NCBI GenBank assembly: GCA_030761205.1
Contig: JAULJL010000032.1
Location: 4,283,134-4,347,133, forward strand
Source of the DNA: Fremontodendron californicum
Taxonomy: Eukaryota > Streptophyta > Magnoliopsida > Malvales > Malvaceae
DNA: 64,000 bases
Reading direction: 5' to 3'
Shown here in pieces: positions 1 through 10,913 of this stretch. Position 1 is the first letter of the stretch, and each line of letters opens with the position of its first letter. The notes below the pieces were generated by a model. It ran no database searches. It worked only from the letters and a program-made list of their open reading frames with translations, and was not told where the DNA came from. Both the position numbers and the translations under genes were made by a program.

Positions 1-872
1 AGTCTCAAACGGTTTAAAGCAAGTTCTAGAGAATCATGTAATCATAAGAGCACTCAAGAAAGAAATTAGATTGATTTGTATAATGCATCAATCATTTTAG
101 GCTCAAAAACTCACAAGAATGATTATACAAGTCAGATTAAGTCTAAACATGCTTCTTTCTCAATCAACATATCATATTAACATTGGCTCATAAAAAGGTT
201 GACATCAAGCTCAATTCTCATGAAAATCTTCTCACTAATAAATATGTTTTAGACTTATGCAATTCATATCTCATCATTGTATTAAAAAGGAACTAAAACA
301 CACTAAAAAATAATAATAATAATAAAGACTCATAAAAAATAGTAGACAAAAATAAAAGAAATCCTAAATCATTCCCCCACACTTAATTCTTACATTGTCC
401 TCAATGTAAGTCTATTAACCCAAATGAAAGAATCATGTGTAAGAGAAAAGAACTAATAACATAAGAATAGGAATAACTAGACTCAAAACAAAACAAACTC
501 ATGCAACCTAAATAATCCTAAAATACTAAACAAAAATTAACAAGTAAACGTAAAAAGATTAAAATCAAACTGACAAGGTATGTCTCAAGTCTCCCTTACT
601 CAGACCTTGTTCAGAATGAATACTTCTAAATTGCTTAAAACACAACAAACTCTTTTTTTTTTTTTTTTTTGAAAAGAAGAAATCAAACTGACAAGGTATG
701 TCTCAAGTCTCCCTTACTCAGACCTTGTTCAGAATGAATACTTCTAAATTGCTTAAAACACAACAAACTTTTTTTTTTTTTTTTAAGAAGGTAAAATTTA
801 GGAGATATTACCTGTAGAGGTTGCTAACCACTTATTATAACTGAGACACAACAAACAAAATGTTAGATAATG
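1..872 (-). other. 3' noncoding spacer of element 1 (partial)
   Basis: This stretch between the LOG stop codon and the window edge has no convincing gene. It matches the 3' spacers of the other copies. It contains an 88-bp tandem duplication (about 562-649 and 681-768) separated by a poly-T run, and one hairpin-plus-purine module (reverse strand, near 375-410). It is inferred to hold RNA 3'-region signals. Confidence 0.7.
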
Positions 873-1521
873 TCACAAAGACAAAGTGCAATCCACTCCT
901 TGCTCGTCCATATCTCTTTTTCTTTTTCCGAGCGTTTGCGAAACAACCATAGCAGATAAATACTCATAAGCTTGGAGCTTTTTGAGTAAATCTTCAATGG
1001 TTGTAGCAGAAATTATGGTTCTCCTTGCCTCTGAAAACATGAATCCATTATCCACAGCATTATCTAAATATGAAAGCAAATTACTAAAATAACCATTAAT
1101 ATTAAGCAAACCAATGGGTTTCTTATTTGTGACCAAAGATGACCAAGAAGCCACGCAAGCTATTTCTTCCAATGTACCCAGACCTCCTGGTAAAGCAATG
1201 AATGCATCGGCAGAATGGTACATGATTGTTATCCGTTCAGGGATACTCCAGACTTGTATTTCCTTACCCACGGTAGGTCCACAAAAACTTGTGAATAGTT
1301 TTGGCACGATTCCTAGAACTGGACTTCCTCCGGCGTGTGCTGCTGTAGCGACTGCTCCCATTAAACCCGTACTACCGCCTCCATAAATCAACTGGATCTT
1401 TTGTTGGGCAAGTATTACTCCAACTCTTATGGTTTCATCAGCGAATATGTTATTTTTCCCTGGATAAGCACCTCCAAAGACACAAATTTTTTTTAATGCG
1501 TTGGGACGAAGTACTTTCCAT
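873..1521 (-). pseudogene. LOG-like cytokinin riboside 5'-monophosphate phosphoribohydrolase, frameshifted (element 1)
   Basis: This is a copy of the LOG cargo gene. The core is intact: a GGGSTGLMG nucleotide-binding segment, the PGGLGTLEE active-site motif and the C-terminal GKRKRDMDE tail. Counting from the ATG used in intact copies, the segment is 649 nt instead of 648, because the A-run after codon 8 has eight A instead of seven. That start is therefore out of frame with the body. An upstream ATG near 1562, inside the splice-acceptor-like region, happens to be in frame and gives a 229-residue reading with a different N-terminus. LOG enzymes hydrolyse cytokinin nucleotides to free base and ribose phosphate. 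Whether this copy makes protein is doubtful. Confidence 0.8.
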
Positions 1522-1885
1522 TTTTTTTTCTTTTTCGAGTGCCTAAAAGAGAATAAGTACATGGTGTAATATATAGAGGACTGAGTAGTGAATCAGACAA
1601 GAGTAATAATGTCGCCGAAAGTGTATCTGACCTGTCAGAAGAAAATATTAACCTAACAAAAGATTTTTGCGTGATTTCAGGAAGAAAATCAAAAAGAGAA
1701 GAAAAATCAACCCTAAAAGACAAATAAAAAAAATGAGAATAATTACACAAATCGAACAACACGTAAATTAAACCGAAATGAAGTTATTGCAAATCAAACC
1801 AAAAGCTGAGAAGTCATTTATTGTAGTTGTGATTGTGGCTCACATCTTCCTCTGGTTTTATGTCCAGAAACGGCTTAAACGCCTT

Positions 1886-2422
1886 CTATGAGTCGAGGAT
1901 ATGCTTCCCATCCAGTTTTCTTACAAGCTGGCAAACAGGGTCTTTTAACATCAGATTCCCAAGATGTTGCCATTCCCTTTGGAATTGCGGCCATAAATCA
2001 AGAATTTCTCTTTGTACGTCTCCACTAGGATGCGTCTCAAGAGAAAGTTGGATATTACCCAAATTCTCCTTACTCAGTCCATCCTTAATGAATTCAATTT
2101 TATCATCTCGATTAGAGGACGGAATCCCAATAGAACGACATTTACCGTTACACATCCATCGTGCACATTTGTGGCAATTTGAACTCATGCGCTTTGCTCG
2201 TCGCTTCTTTGCAAAAGTGCTTCTACCTGTACCTGGTAAATGCAAAACAGGAAGATATTCATCTTCACGTACCTTGGCTTCAATTATCCAACGTATGTCG
2301 TCAGGAATCCCTTTGTGCATAAGCATTCTTAATCTTTCAAGTCGAACTTGGTAAAGCTTCAGTAAAATATTTCGAGGAAAAGGAGGAAATCGTTTCTGCA
2401 ATCTTGTGAGAATATCATCCAT
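1886..2422 (-). CDS. ORF2: carlavirus NABP-like cysteine-rich protein (element 1), intact
   Basis: A 178-residue ORF. Residues 38-49 (GIPDDIRWIIEA) precede GTGRSTFAKKRRAKR (64-78), a basic cluster, followed at once by a compact finger C83-H84-x-C86-x4-C91-x3-C95 and then GI (99-100) and FIKDG. That order (GRS-x2-A, basic run, adjacent cysteine finger, GI, FI-x2-G) is the layout I know from carlavirus cysteine-rich nucleic-acid-binding proteins, which bind RNA/DNA and act as silencing suppressors or symptom determinants. The C-terminal 70 residues are longer than in that family. The start is the ATG directly after a polypyrimidine-CAG. This copy has Met in place of Thr90 in the finger. The family assignment is inference; the motifs are seen. 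Confidence 0.65.
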   Translation of the reverse strand: MDDILTRLQKRFPPFPRNILLKLYQVRLERLRMLMHKGIPDDIRWIIEAKVREDEYLPVLHLPGTGRSTFAKKRRAKRMSSNCHKCARWMCNGKCRSIGIPSSNRDDKIEFIKDGLSKENLGNIQLSLETHPSGDVQREILDLWPQFQREWQHLGNLMLKDPVCQLVRKLDGKHILDS

Positions 2423-2954
2423 CCTGAAAAAAAAATGAAAAAAATTGAAAGAGAAATTGGAAGAGAAATTTATATACAATATCAGTTTTGTGGGTAGCTG
2501 ATGGAACCGATTTAAATAATCACGGAGTACCGTTATCCGCCATTTAACCGGGGTTAAAAAAAAATTATATTTACATCTAGTTATTTTCAAAACAAGGATC
2601 AGAAAGAAAAACAACATAAAAAGACTCAAAAACAAAACACTCTAAATAAAATCCTAAATTCTTCCCCCCACACATAATTCTTACATTGTCATTAATGTAA
2701 TGCTATTATCCCCCAATGCAAGAATTATATGTAAGAGAAAAGAACTATTAAACAAAAGAAACTTATGCAGCCTAAATGAACTTAAAAACAGTAAACACAA
2801 TTAACAAAGAAACATAAGAAATAAAAATAAAAACAATAAAAATAATAAAAGAAAAAGGAAAAGAAAGAGAAAGCAAATCTGAATATGGAAGGTTGGCAAT
2901 TTCATCTTTAATTGGGCTGCCTTCCCAATTAACACTTGAGTTAGTGTTTTGAAT

Positions 2955-3893
2955 CTAACCAACACCCCTTCTTGGCTTTTTAGGCTTGTCAGGCTCATGC
3001 ATGAAATTTCCCAAATTTATGCGTTTGAGAGGAAGCTTTCTTTGCACAACAGTGGATGCATTCTCCATTACAAGTATTATTCCATCATCCTTGGTGGTGC
3101 ATATCTCATCGAGGAATGGTGCATCTTTTGGTACTTGTTGAATGACATCCACAAACAAACTGTTTAAGGTTTCCAGCGTGTCTTGTTCACGTTCATCCTC
3201 CTTGAACTTTGCGAATCTACTAGGAAAAGGTGGAGAATAAACATTAGTAAAAATTGGAATCTCAAACGTTACCTCAGGTGCCGAAATACTCTTATTTGGA
3301 TCATTGGCTTCATTATCCTCAAGAATAGAATTCATCTCTAATTTTGTCTCATCCTCATCTTGTTCCTCATTCCTCAAGGTCACAATAGTAGTATTCTCCT
3401 TTGGGTTAATCATTGTTTGGGCAGGGAGTTCTTCAGATCTTTGTGCTACCCATCCCACCATACTACTAGTCAATTGGATCATTTGCTTTTCCAAACTCTG
3501 GATGCTTGCCCTTGTTTCCTGTTGAAATTGCAATGTATCAGTAACAAGAGAATAGACAAGATCTTCTAAAGAAGTACCTGAGTTTTGAGTCATATGTGGT
3601 GGTTGAAAAAGATCTGGTTCTTGGGACCATGATTGATTGAAGCTAGATGGATGAGTGTAATTGGCATAAGGATCTACTTCTTGGTAATTTTTCGAGTAGC
3701 CATAATTAGTATGATCCCACCATCCCTCATGGTAAGTGTTTGAGTAATGATCATACTGTTGGTCTTGGAACACTTGATGGCCTTGACATCCTCCCATGGC
3801 CAATTGTTGAACTGGGAAGGTGAGATTGGCTTGTTGATTCTCCATATTCATGTATGCCACCAACTCTTCAAGTGTTAGATTGCTCAATTCCAT
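2955..3893 (-). CDS. ORF1: Gag-C-terminal-derived protein of the non-autonomous lineage (element 1)
   Basis: 312 residues. The first 24 or so are unlike Gag. From residue 25 it runs parallel to residues 281-589 of the element 5 polyprotein, sharing VQQLA, the SNTYxxGWxDH block, NSGTSLEDLV, QFQQET, PPFPSRFAKFK and a VVQRKLPLKR block just before the protease. It lacks the capsid core and the CCHC knuckle. The first third is rich in Q, N, Y and H. It stops where protease would begin. It is open in elements 1, 2, 3 and 6 despite wide divergence from Gag. A role in RNA packaging or particle assembly is only an inference. Confidence 0.7.
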   Translation of the reverse strand: MELSNLTLEELVAYMNMENQQANLTFPVQQLAMGGCQGHQVFQDQQYDHYSNTYHEGWWDHTNYGYSKNYQEVDPYANYTHPSSFNQSWSQEPDLFQPPHMTQNSGTSLEDLVYSLVTDTLQFQQETRASIQSLEKQMIQLTSSMVGWVAQRSEELPAQTMINPKENTTIVTLRNEEQDEDETKLEMNSILEDNEANDPNKSISAPEVTFEIPIFTNVYSPPFPSRFAKFKEDEREQDTLETLNSLFVDVIQQVPKDAPFLDEICTTKDDGIILVMENASTVVQRKLPLKRINLGNFMHEPDKPKKPRRGVG

Positions 3894-4021
3894 CGTTTTT
3901 TTTTTTTATTTATTTTTTTTTTTGAAAATTTGATAAGAAAAACTTCTATTTACAAGAAAATAAAACTAATTAGAACTGAAAATAAGAATAAACCAAGTAA
4001 CAAATAAACTAAAGAAAGCAA

Positions 4022-4039
4022 TCCCCGGCAACGGCGCCA
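4022..4039 (-). other. Primer-binding site, tRNA-Asp (element 1)
   Basis: On the minus strand TGGCGCCGTTGCCGGGGA, an 18-nt perfect complement of the 3' end of plant tRNA-Asp(GTC) including CCA. It lies six bases inside the 5' LTR end, as in Athila elements. Confidence 0.95.
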
Positions 4040-4045
4040 AAAATT

Positions 4046-6103
4046 TGATGCACCCAAAAGAGTGTATCTTATTTAACCTTGCACTAAAAAGATAAATTGT
4101 AAGTATAGTAGTTAGCAAGGGTCGAGTCCTCAGGGATTGGGTTTTAGTTTATAAGTTAATAGTTTAAAACTTAAATTCAAGAACAATAAAAGAAAAGGGG
4201 TTTTTGAAGCCAGATTTAAACTAAAGTAATTAATAAGAATAAGATGCAAGGCGGTATAACCAGCCAATAAAAATATATATACTAAATTAGGCGGTATAAC
4301 CAGCCAATATATATACTAAATTAGGCGGTATAACCAGCCAATAAAAATAAAACAAAGTTAATATACAAATTAGGCGGTATAACCAGCCAATAAAAATAAA
4401 TATACTTTTAAAAATAAGCAAACTAGAAAAGTAAGAAAACAAGTAAGTAAGAAGAATCAAATATGAAAAATATGGTTAAGGTTTCATTCTCCACCACTAG
4501 ACATCATTAAGAATCAATTTCAGATCTATCAATATCAACCAACTATCAAAGTTAACAACCGTAGATAACAACAAGCTCTGTTATCCCAATCTTTCCTTAG
4601 TTTGTCGTTAAATAGAACAAGCTCTCTATTTAATCTCTAACCATTAAACAACCTAGAATAAGCTCTCTAAATTCAATTTAATGGCAGCTTTATGATGAGA
4701 AAGATAGGTTGATCTAAGCAACAAACACATAAGCTCGGATTGTTCAACTTAGGTTATGTTCCACTTTGCAATTATTGAAAACTTGACCATAATCATTAAT
4801 CACAAATTGCCACTTATGAATAGGAAATCAAGACAATTACACGGATCAAGACTCCTAAACTAGCAATAGATAATTATCAAAATCTATCTAGTTGTACACC
4901 TAAATAAATCAAGACAACATCATGAACAATTCTTGTAGAAGAACATAAGCAACTTTGATAGAAAATTAATGATAGATAGAATCTGAAAATCAATCACAAA
5001 ACATGTCTAGGGCTTTGAAATCACCCTTAACCAAATAGAAGTTTAGCCTAGCATAGGCATTATAAACATAAAATTAAATAGAATCTAAGAAGAAAATAAA
5101 AGAAAGAAAGAAGAAGAGGAAGAATATTAATTATCCAACCTCTTGCTCTCTCTAAAGAAAAACAAAACTAGAGAAAAGAAAGAAGAAGAAAACTTAGAGA
5201 ATTTTATTACAATGGCTAATATCCTACCTCTGTACAATATGATCCTCTACAATCATCCAAGGCCCTCTATTTATACACATTTTGGAAGGCTAAATGACAA
5301 GAGACAAGCTTTACAAATTTCAAAGGTAGGTATAATAGGTGGGTGAATTTTTCTAACAATTTTCGTCATATTGTATGACAATTTTGATCAGCCAACTTGA
5401 TGGTCGATTTCGTCAATGTTGGAGGCCTGATCTGATCACATGGTCTTCTAGAAAAAGGTTCCCCTATCAGTTACGGATCGATAGCCGTTGGAATCAGCTC
5501 ATTTGCTGATGTGGATAAGCAGATATGGGCAAAATACGAAAACATGTCAGCACAGACGTCATTGCACATCAGCCAACTTGATGGTCGATTTCGTCAATAT
5601 TACAGGCTTGATCTGATCATATGGTCTTCTAGACAAAGGTTCCCGTATCAGTTACGGATCCATAGCCGTTGGAATCAGCTCCTTTGCTGATGTGGATAAG
5701 CAGATATGGGCAAAATACGAAAACAGGTCAGCACAGACGTCATTGCACATCAGCCAACTTGATGGTCGATTTCGCTAGGGAAAACGACTCCGTTTCAAGA
5801 AGTATAAAACATGAAAAAGATAGATATGCCTCTTCGCTTTGCACGGCTACAAATTTCAGCCTTATTGATTCAGTGAAACTCCAGATATAGCTGATATGGC
5901 AAAATGTGTCGGAACTGGAACTGAACTGGATTTGCCCTTAATTCTAGTAATCTGAAATCACTCAAAGAAACTTGTGAAAAACACCAAATTACATAAAAAT
6001 ATAAAAGATCATAAACACAATTAGACTAAACAATAATAACTCGTATTTGACACAAAACAATAATAAAACATAACTAAAAACTATATAATTATACGAGTTA
6101 TTA
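4046..6103 (-). repeat. 5' LTR of element 1
   Basis: Reverse orientation, about 2058 bp. It opens (plus-strand view) TGATGCACCC and closes CGAGTTATTA; other copies end TTATCA, so the terminal TG has mutated. It carries a TATA box (TATAAATA on the minus strand, 5268-5275), a ~40-bp minisatellite near 4250-4400 and a 181-bp U3 tandem duplication (about 5390-5770) that doubles a GACGTCA box (5555-5561 and 5736-5742). Confidence 0.92.
5268..5275 (-). promoter_or_regulatory. LTR TATA box (element 1)
   Basis: TATAAATAGAGGG on the minus strand, a canonical plant TATA box. The same site occurs in every LTR of this family and should drive genomic RNA. Confidence 0.75.
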
Positions 6104-6185
6104 GTCCACAACCAGGTTGTCACTACCTCTCTTATCTTTTATCTCCAAATCAAACTCTTGTAAGAGAAGTATCCATCTAAGCAAC
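6104..6185 (-). pseudogene. Athila pol (RNase H region) pseudogene fragment, part 1
   Basis: Closely matches the RNase H coding region of element 5 near 39265-39340 (polyprotein residues about 1290-1315). It is cut by element 3 after GCAAC and resumes at 25442. This is the host into which element 3 inserted. Confidence 0.85.
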
Positions 6186-7487
6186 TGATAACTCGTATAA
6201 TTATATAGTTTTTAGTTATGTTTTATTATTGTTTTGTGTCAAATACGAGTTATTATTGTTTAGTCTAATTGTGTTTATGATCTTTTATATTTTTATGTAT
6301 TTTGGTGTTTTTCACAAGTTTCTTTGAGTGATTTCAGATTACTAGAATTAAGGGCAAATCCAGTTCAGTTCCAGTTCCGACACCTTTTGCCATATCAGCT
6401 ATATCTCGAGTTTCACTGAAGCAATAAGGCTGAAATTTGTAGCCATGCAAAGCTAAGAGGCATATATCTCTTTTTCCCTAGCGAAATCGACCATCAAGTT
6501 GGCTGATGTGCAATGACGTCTGTGCTGACCTGTTTTCGTATTATGCCCATATCTTCTTATCCACATCAGCAAATGAGCTGATTTCAACGGCTATGGATCA
6601 GTAACTGATAGGGTAACATTTTTCTAGAAGACCATGTGATCAGATAAGGCCTCCAACATTGACAAAATCGACCATCAAGTTGGCTGATCAAAATCGTCAT
6701 ATATGACGAAAATTGTTAGAAAATGCACCCACCTATTATACCTACCTTTGAAATTTGTAAAGCTTGTCTCTTGTCATTTAGCCCTCCAAAATGTGTATAA
6801 ATAGAGGGCCTTGGATGATTGTAAGGGATCATATTGTACATAGGTAGGATATTAGCCATTGTAATAAAATTCTCTAAGTTTTCTTCTTCTTTCTTTTCTC
6901 TAGTTTTCTTTTTCTTTAGAAAGAGCAAGAGGTTGGATAATTAATATTCTTCTTCTTCTTCTTTCTTTCTTTTATTTTCTTCTTAGATTCTATTTAATTT
7001 TATGTTTATAATGCCTATGCTAGGCTAAACTTCTATTTGGTTAAGGGTGATTTCAAAGCCCTAGACATGTTTTGTGATTGATTTTCAGATTCTATCTATC
7101 ATTAATTTTCTATCAAAGTTGCTTATGTTCTTCTACAAGAATTGTTCATGATGTTGTCTTGATTTATTTAGGTGTACAACTAGATAGATCTTGATAATTA
7201 TCTATTGCTAGTTTAGGAGTCTTGATCCGTGTAATTGTCTTGATTTCCTATTCATAAGTGGCAATTTGTGATTAATGATTATGGTCAAGTTTTCAATAAT
7301 TGCAAAGTAGAACATAACCTAAGTTGAACAATCCGAGCTTATGTGTTTGTTGCTTAGATCAACCTATCTTTCTCATCATAAAGCTGCCATTAAATTGAAT
7401 TTAGAGAGCTTATTCTAGGTTGTTTAATGGTTAGAGATTAAATAGAGAGCTTGTTCTATTTAACGACAAACTAAGGAAAGATTGGGG
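6186..7487 (+). repeat. 5' LTR of element 3, first part
   Basis: Begins TGATAACTCGTATAATTATA. TATAAATA lies at 6796-6803. It is interrupted after TGGGG (7483-7487) by element 2 and continues at 16056. Confidence 0.93.
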
Positions 7488-9288
7488 TGATAACTCGTAG
7501 AATTATATAGTTTTTAGTTATGTTTTATTATTGTTTTGTGTCAAATACGAGTTATTATTGTTTAGTCTAATTGTGTTTATGATCTTTTATATTTTTATGT
7601 AATTTGGTGTTTTTCACAAGTTTCTTTGAGTGATTTCAGATTACTAGAATTAAGGGCAAATCCAGTTCAGTTCCAGTTCCGACAGCTTTTGCCATATCAG
7701 CTATATCTCGAGTTTCACTGAAGCAATAAGGCTGAAATTTTAACCGTGCAAAGTTAAGAGGCATATCTATCTTTTTCATGTTTTACACTTCTTGAAACGG
7801 AGTCGTTTTGCCTAGCGAAATCAACCATCAAGTTGGCTGATGTGCAATGACGTCTGTCCTGAGCAGTTTTCGTATTTTGCCCATATCTTCTTCTCCACAT
7901 CAGCAAATGAGCTGATTCCAACGGCTATGAATCAGTAACTCATAGGGGAACAGTTTTCTAGAAAACCATATGATCAGATCAGGCCTCCAAGATTGACAAA
8001 ATCGACCATCAAGTTGGCTGATCAAAATTGTCATACAATATGACGAAAATTGTTAGAAAAATGCACCCACCTATTATACCTACCTTTGAAATTTGTAAAG
8101 CTTGTCTCTTGTCATTTAGCCCTCCAAAATGTGTATAAATAGAGGGCCTTGGATGATTGTAGAGGATCATATTGTACATTGGTAGGATATTAGCCATTAT
8201 AATCAAATTCTCTAAGTTTTCTTCTTCTTTCTTTTCTCTAGTTTTCTTTTTCTTTATTTTCTTCTTCTTCTTCTTTTTTTCTTTTATTTCCTTCTTAGAT
8301 TCTCTTTAATTTTATGTTTATGTTTACAATGCTTATGCTAGGCTAAACTTCTATTTGGTTAAGGGTGATTTCAAAGCCCTAGACATGTTTTGTGATTGAT
8401 TTTCAGATTCTATCTATCATTAATTTTCTATCAAAGTTGCTTATGTTCTTCTACAAGAATTGTTCATGATGTTGTCTTGATTTATTTAGGTGTACAACTA
8501 GATAGATCTTGATAATTATCTATTGCTAGTTTAGGAGTCTTGATCCGTGTAATTGTCTTGATTTCCTATTCATAAGTGGCAATTTGTGATTAATGATTAT
8601 GGTCAAGTTTTCAATAATTGCAAAGTGGAACATAACCTAAGTTGAACAATCCGAGCTTATGTGTTTGTTGCTTAGATCAACCTATCTTTCTCATCATAAA
8701 GCTGCCATTAAATTGAATTTAGAGAGCTTATTCTAGGTTGTTTAATGGTTAGAGATTAAATAGAGAGCTTGTTCTATTTAACGACAAACTAAGGAAAGAT
8801 TGGGATAACAGAGCTTGTTGTTATCTACGGTTGTTAACTTTGATAGTTGGTTGATATTGATAGATCTGAATGATGTCTAGTGGTGGAGAATGAAACCTTA
8901 ACCATATTTTTCATATTTGATTCTTCTTACTTGTTTTCTTACTTTTCTAGTTTGCTTATTTTTAAAAGTATATTTATTTTTATTGGCTGGTTATACCGCC
9001 TAATTTAGTATATATATTTTTATTGGCTGGTTATACCGCCTAATTTAGTATATATATTTTTATTGGCTGGTTATACCGCCTTGCATCTTATTCTTATTAT
9101 TTACTTTAGTTTAAATCTGGCTTCAAAAACCCCTTTTCTTTTATTGTTTTTCTTTGAACGTAAGTTATAAACTAATAACTCATAGATTAAAACCCAATCC
9201 CTGAGGACTCGACCCTTGCTAATCATTATACTTACAATTGATCTTTTTAGTGCAAGGTTAAATAAGATACACTCTTTTGGGTGCATCA
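7488..9288 (+). repeat. 5' LTR of element 2
   Basis: 1801 bp, TG...CA. TATAAATA at 8134-8141, followed by a CTT-rich tract. Three copies of a 40-bp unit containing GGCTGGTTATACCGCC at 8981-9080. U5 ends with CTTTTGGGTGCATCA. Confidence 0.95.
8134..8141 (+). promoter_or_regulatory. LTR TATA box (element 2, 5' LTR)
   Basis: TATAAATAGAGGG in the middle of the LTR. Transcription is expected to start some 30 nt downstream (inference). Confidence 0.78.
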
Positions 9289-9294
9289 AATTTT

Positions 9295-9312
9295 TGGCGC
9301 CGTTGCCGGGGA
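9295..9312 (+). other. Primer-binding site, tRNA-Asp (element 2)
   Basis: TGGCGCCGTTGCCGGGGA, a perfect match to the complement of the plant tRNA-Asp 3' end, six bases after the LTR. Confidence 0.95.
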
Positions 9313-9435
9313 TTGTTTTCTTTAGTTTATTTGTTACTTGGTTTATTCTTATTTTCAGTTCTAATTAGTTCTATTTTCTTGTACATACAAGTTTTTCTTA
9401 TCAAATTTTGAAAAAAAAAAAAAAAAAAAAAACCG

Positions 9436-10374
9436 ATGGAATTGAGCAATCTAACACTTGAAGAGTTGGTGGCATACATGAACATGGAAAATCAACAAGC
9501 CAATCTCACCTACCCAGTTCAACAATTGGCCATGGGAGGATGTCAAGGCCATCAAGTGTTCCAAGACCAACAGTATGATCATTACTCAAACACTTACCAT
9601 GAGGGATGGTGGGATCATACTAATTATGGCTACTCAGAAAATTACCAAGAAAAAGATCCTTATGCCAATTACACTCATCCATCTAGCTTCAATCAATCAT
9701 GGTCTCAAGAACCAGATCTTCTTCAACCACCACATATGACTCAAAACTCAGGTACTTCTTTAGAAGATCTTGTCGATTCTCTTGTTACTAATACTTTGCA
9801 ATTTCAACAGGAAACAAGGGCAAGCATCAAGAGTTTGGAAAAGCAAATGAGCCAATTGGCTAGTAGTATGGTGGTATGGGTAGCACAAAGATCTGAAGAA
9901 CTCTCTGCCCAAACAATGATTAACCCAAAGGAGAATACTACTATTGTGACCTTGAGGAATGAGGAACAAGATGAGGATGAGAGAGAATTAGAGATGGATT
10001 CTATTCTTGAGGATAATGAAGCCACAAATACAAATAAGAGTATTTCGGCACCTGAGGTAACGTTTAAAGTTCCAATTTTTACTAATGTTTCTTCTCCACC
10101 TTTTCCTAGTAGATTTGCAAAGTTCAAGGAGGATGAACATGAACAAGACACGCTGGAAACCTTAAACAGTTTGTTTGTGGATGTCATTCAACAAGTACCA
10201 AAAGATGCACCATTCCTCGATGAGATATGCACCACCAAGGATGATGGAATAATACTTGTAATGGAGAATGCATCCACTGTTGTGCAAAGAAAGCTTCCTC
10301 TCAAACGCATAAATTTGGGAAATTTCATGTATGAGCCTGACAAGCCTAAAAAGCCAAGAAGGGGTGTTGGTTAG
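9436..10374 (+). CDS. ORF1: Gag-C-terminal-derived protein (element 2), intact
   Basis: 312 residues, full length for this family. The ATG follows an A-run at the end of the leader. It differs from the element 1 copy by scattered substitutions but keeps the shared Gag blocks (VQQLA, NSGTSLEDLV, QFQQET, PPFPSRFAKF, VVQRKLPLKR) and the Q/N/Y/H-rich N-terminal third. No capsid core or zinc knuckle is present. Downstream, before ORF2, lies about 540 bp with a hairpin-plus-G-tract module and an internal TATA-like box. Confidence 0.7.
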   Translation: MELSNLTLEELVAYMNMENQQANLTYPVQQLAMGGCQGHQVFQDQQYDHYSNTYHEGWWDHTNYGYSENYQEKDPYANYTHPSSFNQSWSQEPDLLQPPHMTQNSGTSLEDLVDSLVTNTLQFQQETRASIKSLEKQMSQLASSMVVWVAQRSEELSAQTMINPKENTTIVTLRNEEQDEDERELEMDSILEDNEATNTNKSISAPEVTFKVPIFTNVSSPPFPSRFAKFKEDEHEQDTLETLNSLFVDVIQQVPKDAPFLDEICTTKDDGIILVMENASTVVQRKLPLKRINLGNFMYEPDKPKKPRRGVG

Positions 10375-10913
10375 ATTCAAAACACTAACTCAAGTGTTAA
10401 TTGGGAAGGCAGCCCAATTAAAGATGAAATTGCCAACCTTCCATATTCAGATTTGCTTTCTCTTTCTTTTCCTTTTTCTTTTATTATTTTTATTGTTTTT
10501 ATTTTTTATTTCTTATGTTTATTTGTTAATTGTGTTTAGTGTTTCGAAGTTCATTTAGGCTGCATAAGTTTATTTTGTTTATTAGATCTTTTCACTTACA
10601 CATGATTCTTTCATTTGGGATTAATAGCATTACATAATGACAATGTAAGAATTATGTGTGGGGGGAAGAATTTAGGATTTTATTTAGAGTGTTTTGTTTT
10701 TGAGTCTTTTTATGTTGTTTTTCTTTCTGATCCTGGTTTTGAAAATAACTAGATGTAAATATAATTTTTACTTTTTTACCCCGGTTAAATGGCGGATAAC
10801 GGTACTCCGTGATTATTTAAATCGGTTCCATCAGCTACCCACAAAACTGATATTGTATATAAATTTCTCTTCCAATTTCTCTTTCAATTTTTTTCATTTT
10901 TTTTCTTTTCAGG
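10375..10913 (+). promoter_or_regulatory. ORF1-ORF2 intergenic region with hairpin/G-tract, TATA-like box and 3' splice-like site (element 2)
   Basis: Holds an imperfect hairpin with ATGTGTGGGGGGAAG (about 10630-10668), then TATATAAA at 10856-10863, and a long T-rich tract ending in CAG immediately before the ORF2 ATG. Either an internal promoter or a spliced RNA could express ORF2. The elements are seen; their use is inferred. Confidence 0.5.

Larger units (their letters stand above)
1..6103 (-). mobile_element. Element 1: non-autonomous Athila-type LTR retrotransposon, left end outside window
   Basis: Reading on the minus strand: 5' LTR (4046-6103), tRNA-Asp primer site, ORF1, ORF2, LOG pseudogene and 3' spacer. 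The rest of the spacer and the 3' LTR lie left of position 1, so its target duplication cannot be checked. It has no pol. It shares a 181-bp U3 duplication and an 88-bp spacer duplication with element 5, so the two belong to one subfamily. Its right edge abuts an old pol fragment. Confidence 0.9.

Noticed and set aside
1114..1386. 90-residue frame opposite LOG (several copies)
   Set aside because: Antisense shadow of the LOG core, with no start context or independent conservation.
1833..2354. 173-residue open frame opposite ORF2 (also at 10982, 20097, 29560 and 36799)
   Set aside because: It is the exact antisense shadow of ORF2. It recurs only because ORF2 is copied, and stays open where ORF2 itself is broken.
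3304..3525. Frames of 69-127 residues opposite ORF1
   Set aside because: Serine- and leucine-rich antisense shadows of ORF1.
4250..4400. Regularly spaced GGCGGTATAACCAGCCAATA repeats resembling a CRISPR array
   Set aside because: Spacers are near-identical AT-rich sequence and copy number varies between LTRs; this is a plant LTR minisatellite.
8009..8206. 62-84 residue frame beginning MANILPMYN in or opposite LTRs (many copies)
   Set aside because: Lies antisense across the LTR TATA box and transcription start. It is preserved because the LTRs are recent copies; lengths and starts vary with indels.
9101..9289. 62-residue frame at the U5 end of LTRs (several copies)
   Set aside because: Antisense to the U5 terminus and ends at the LTR edge; no homology recognised.
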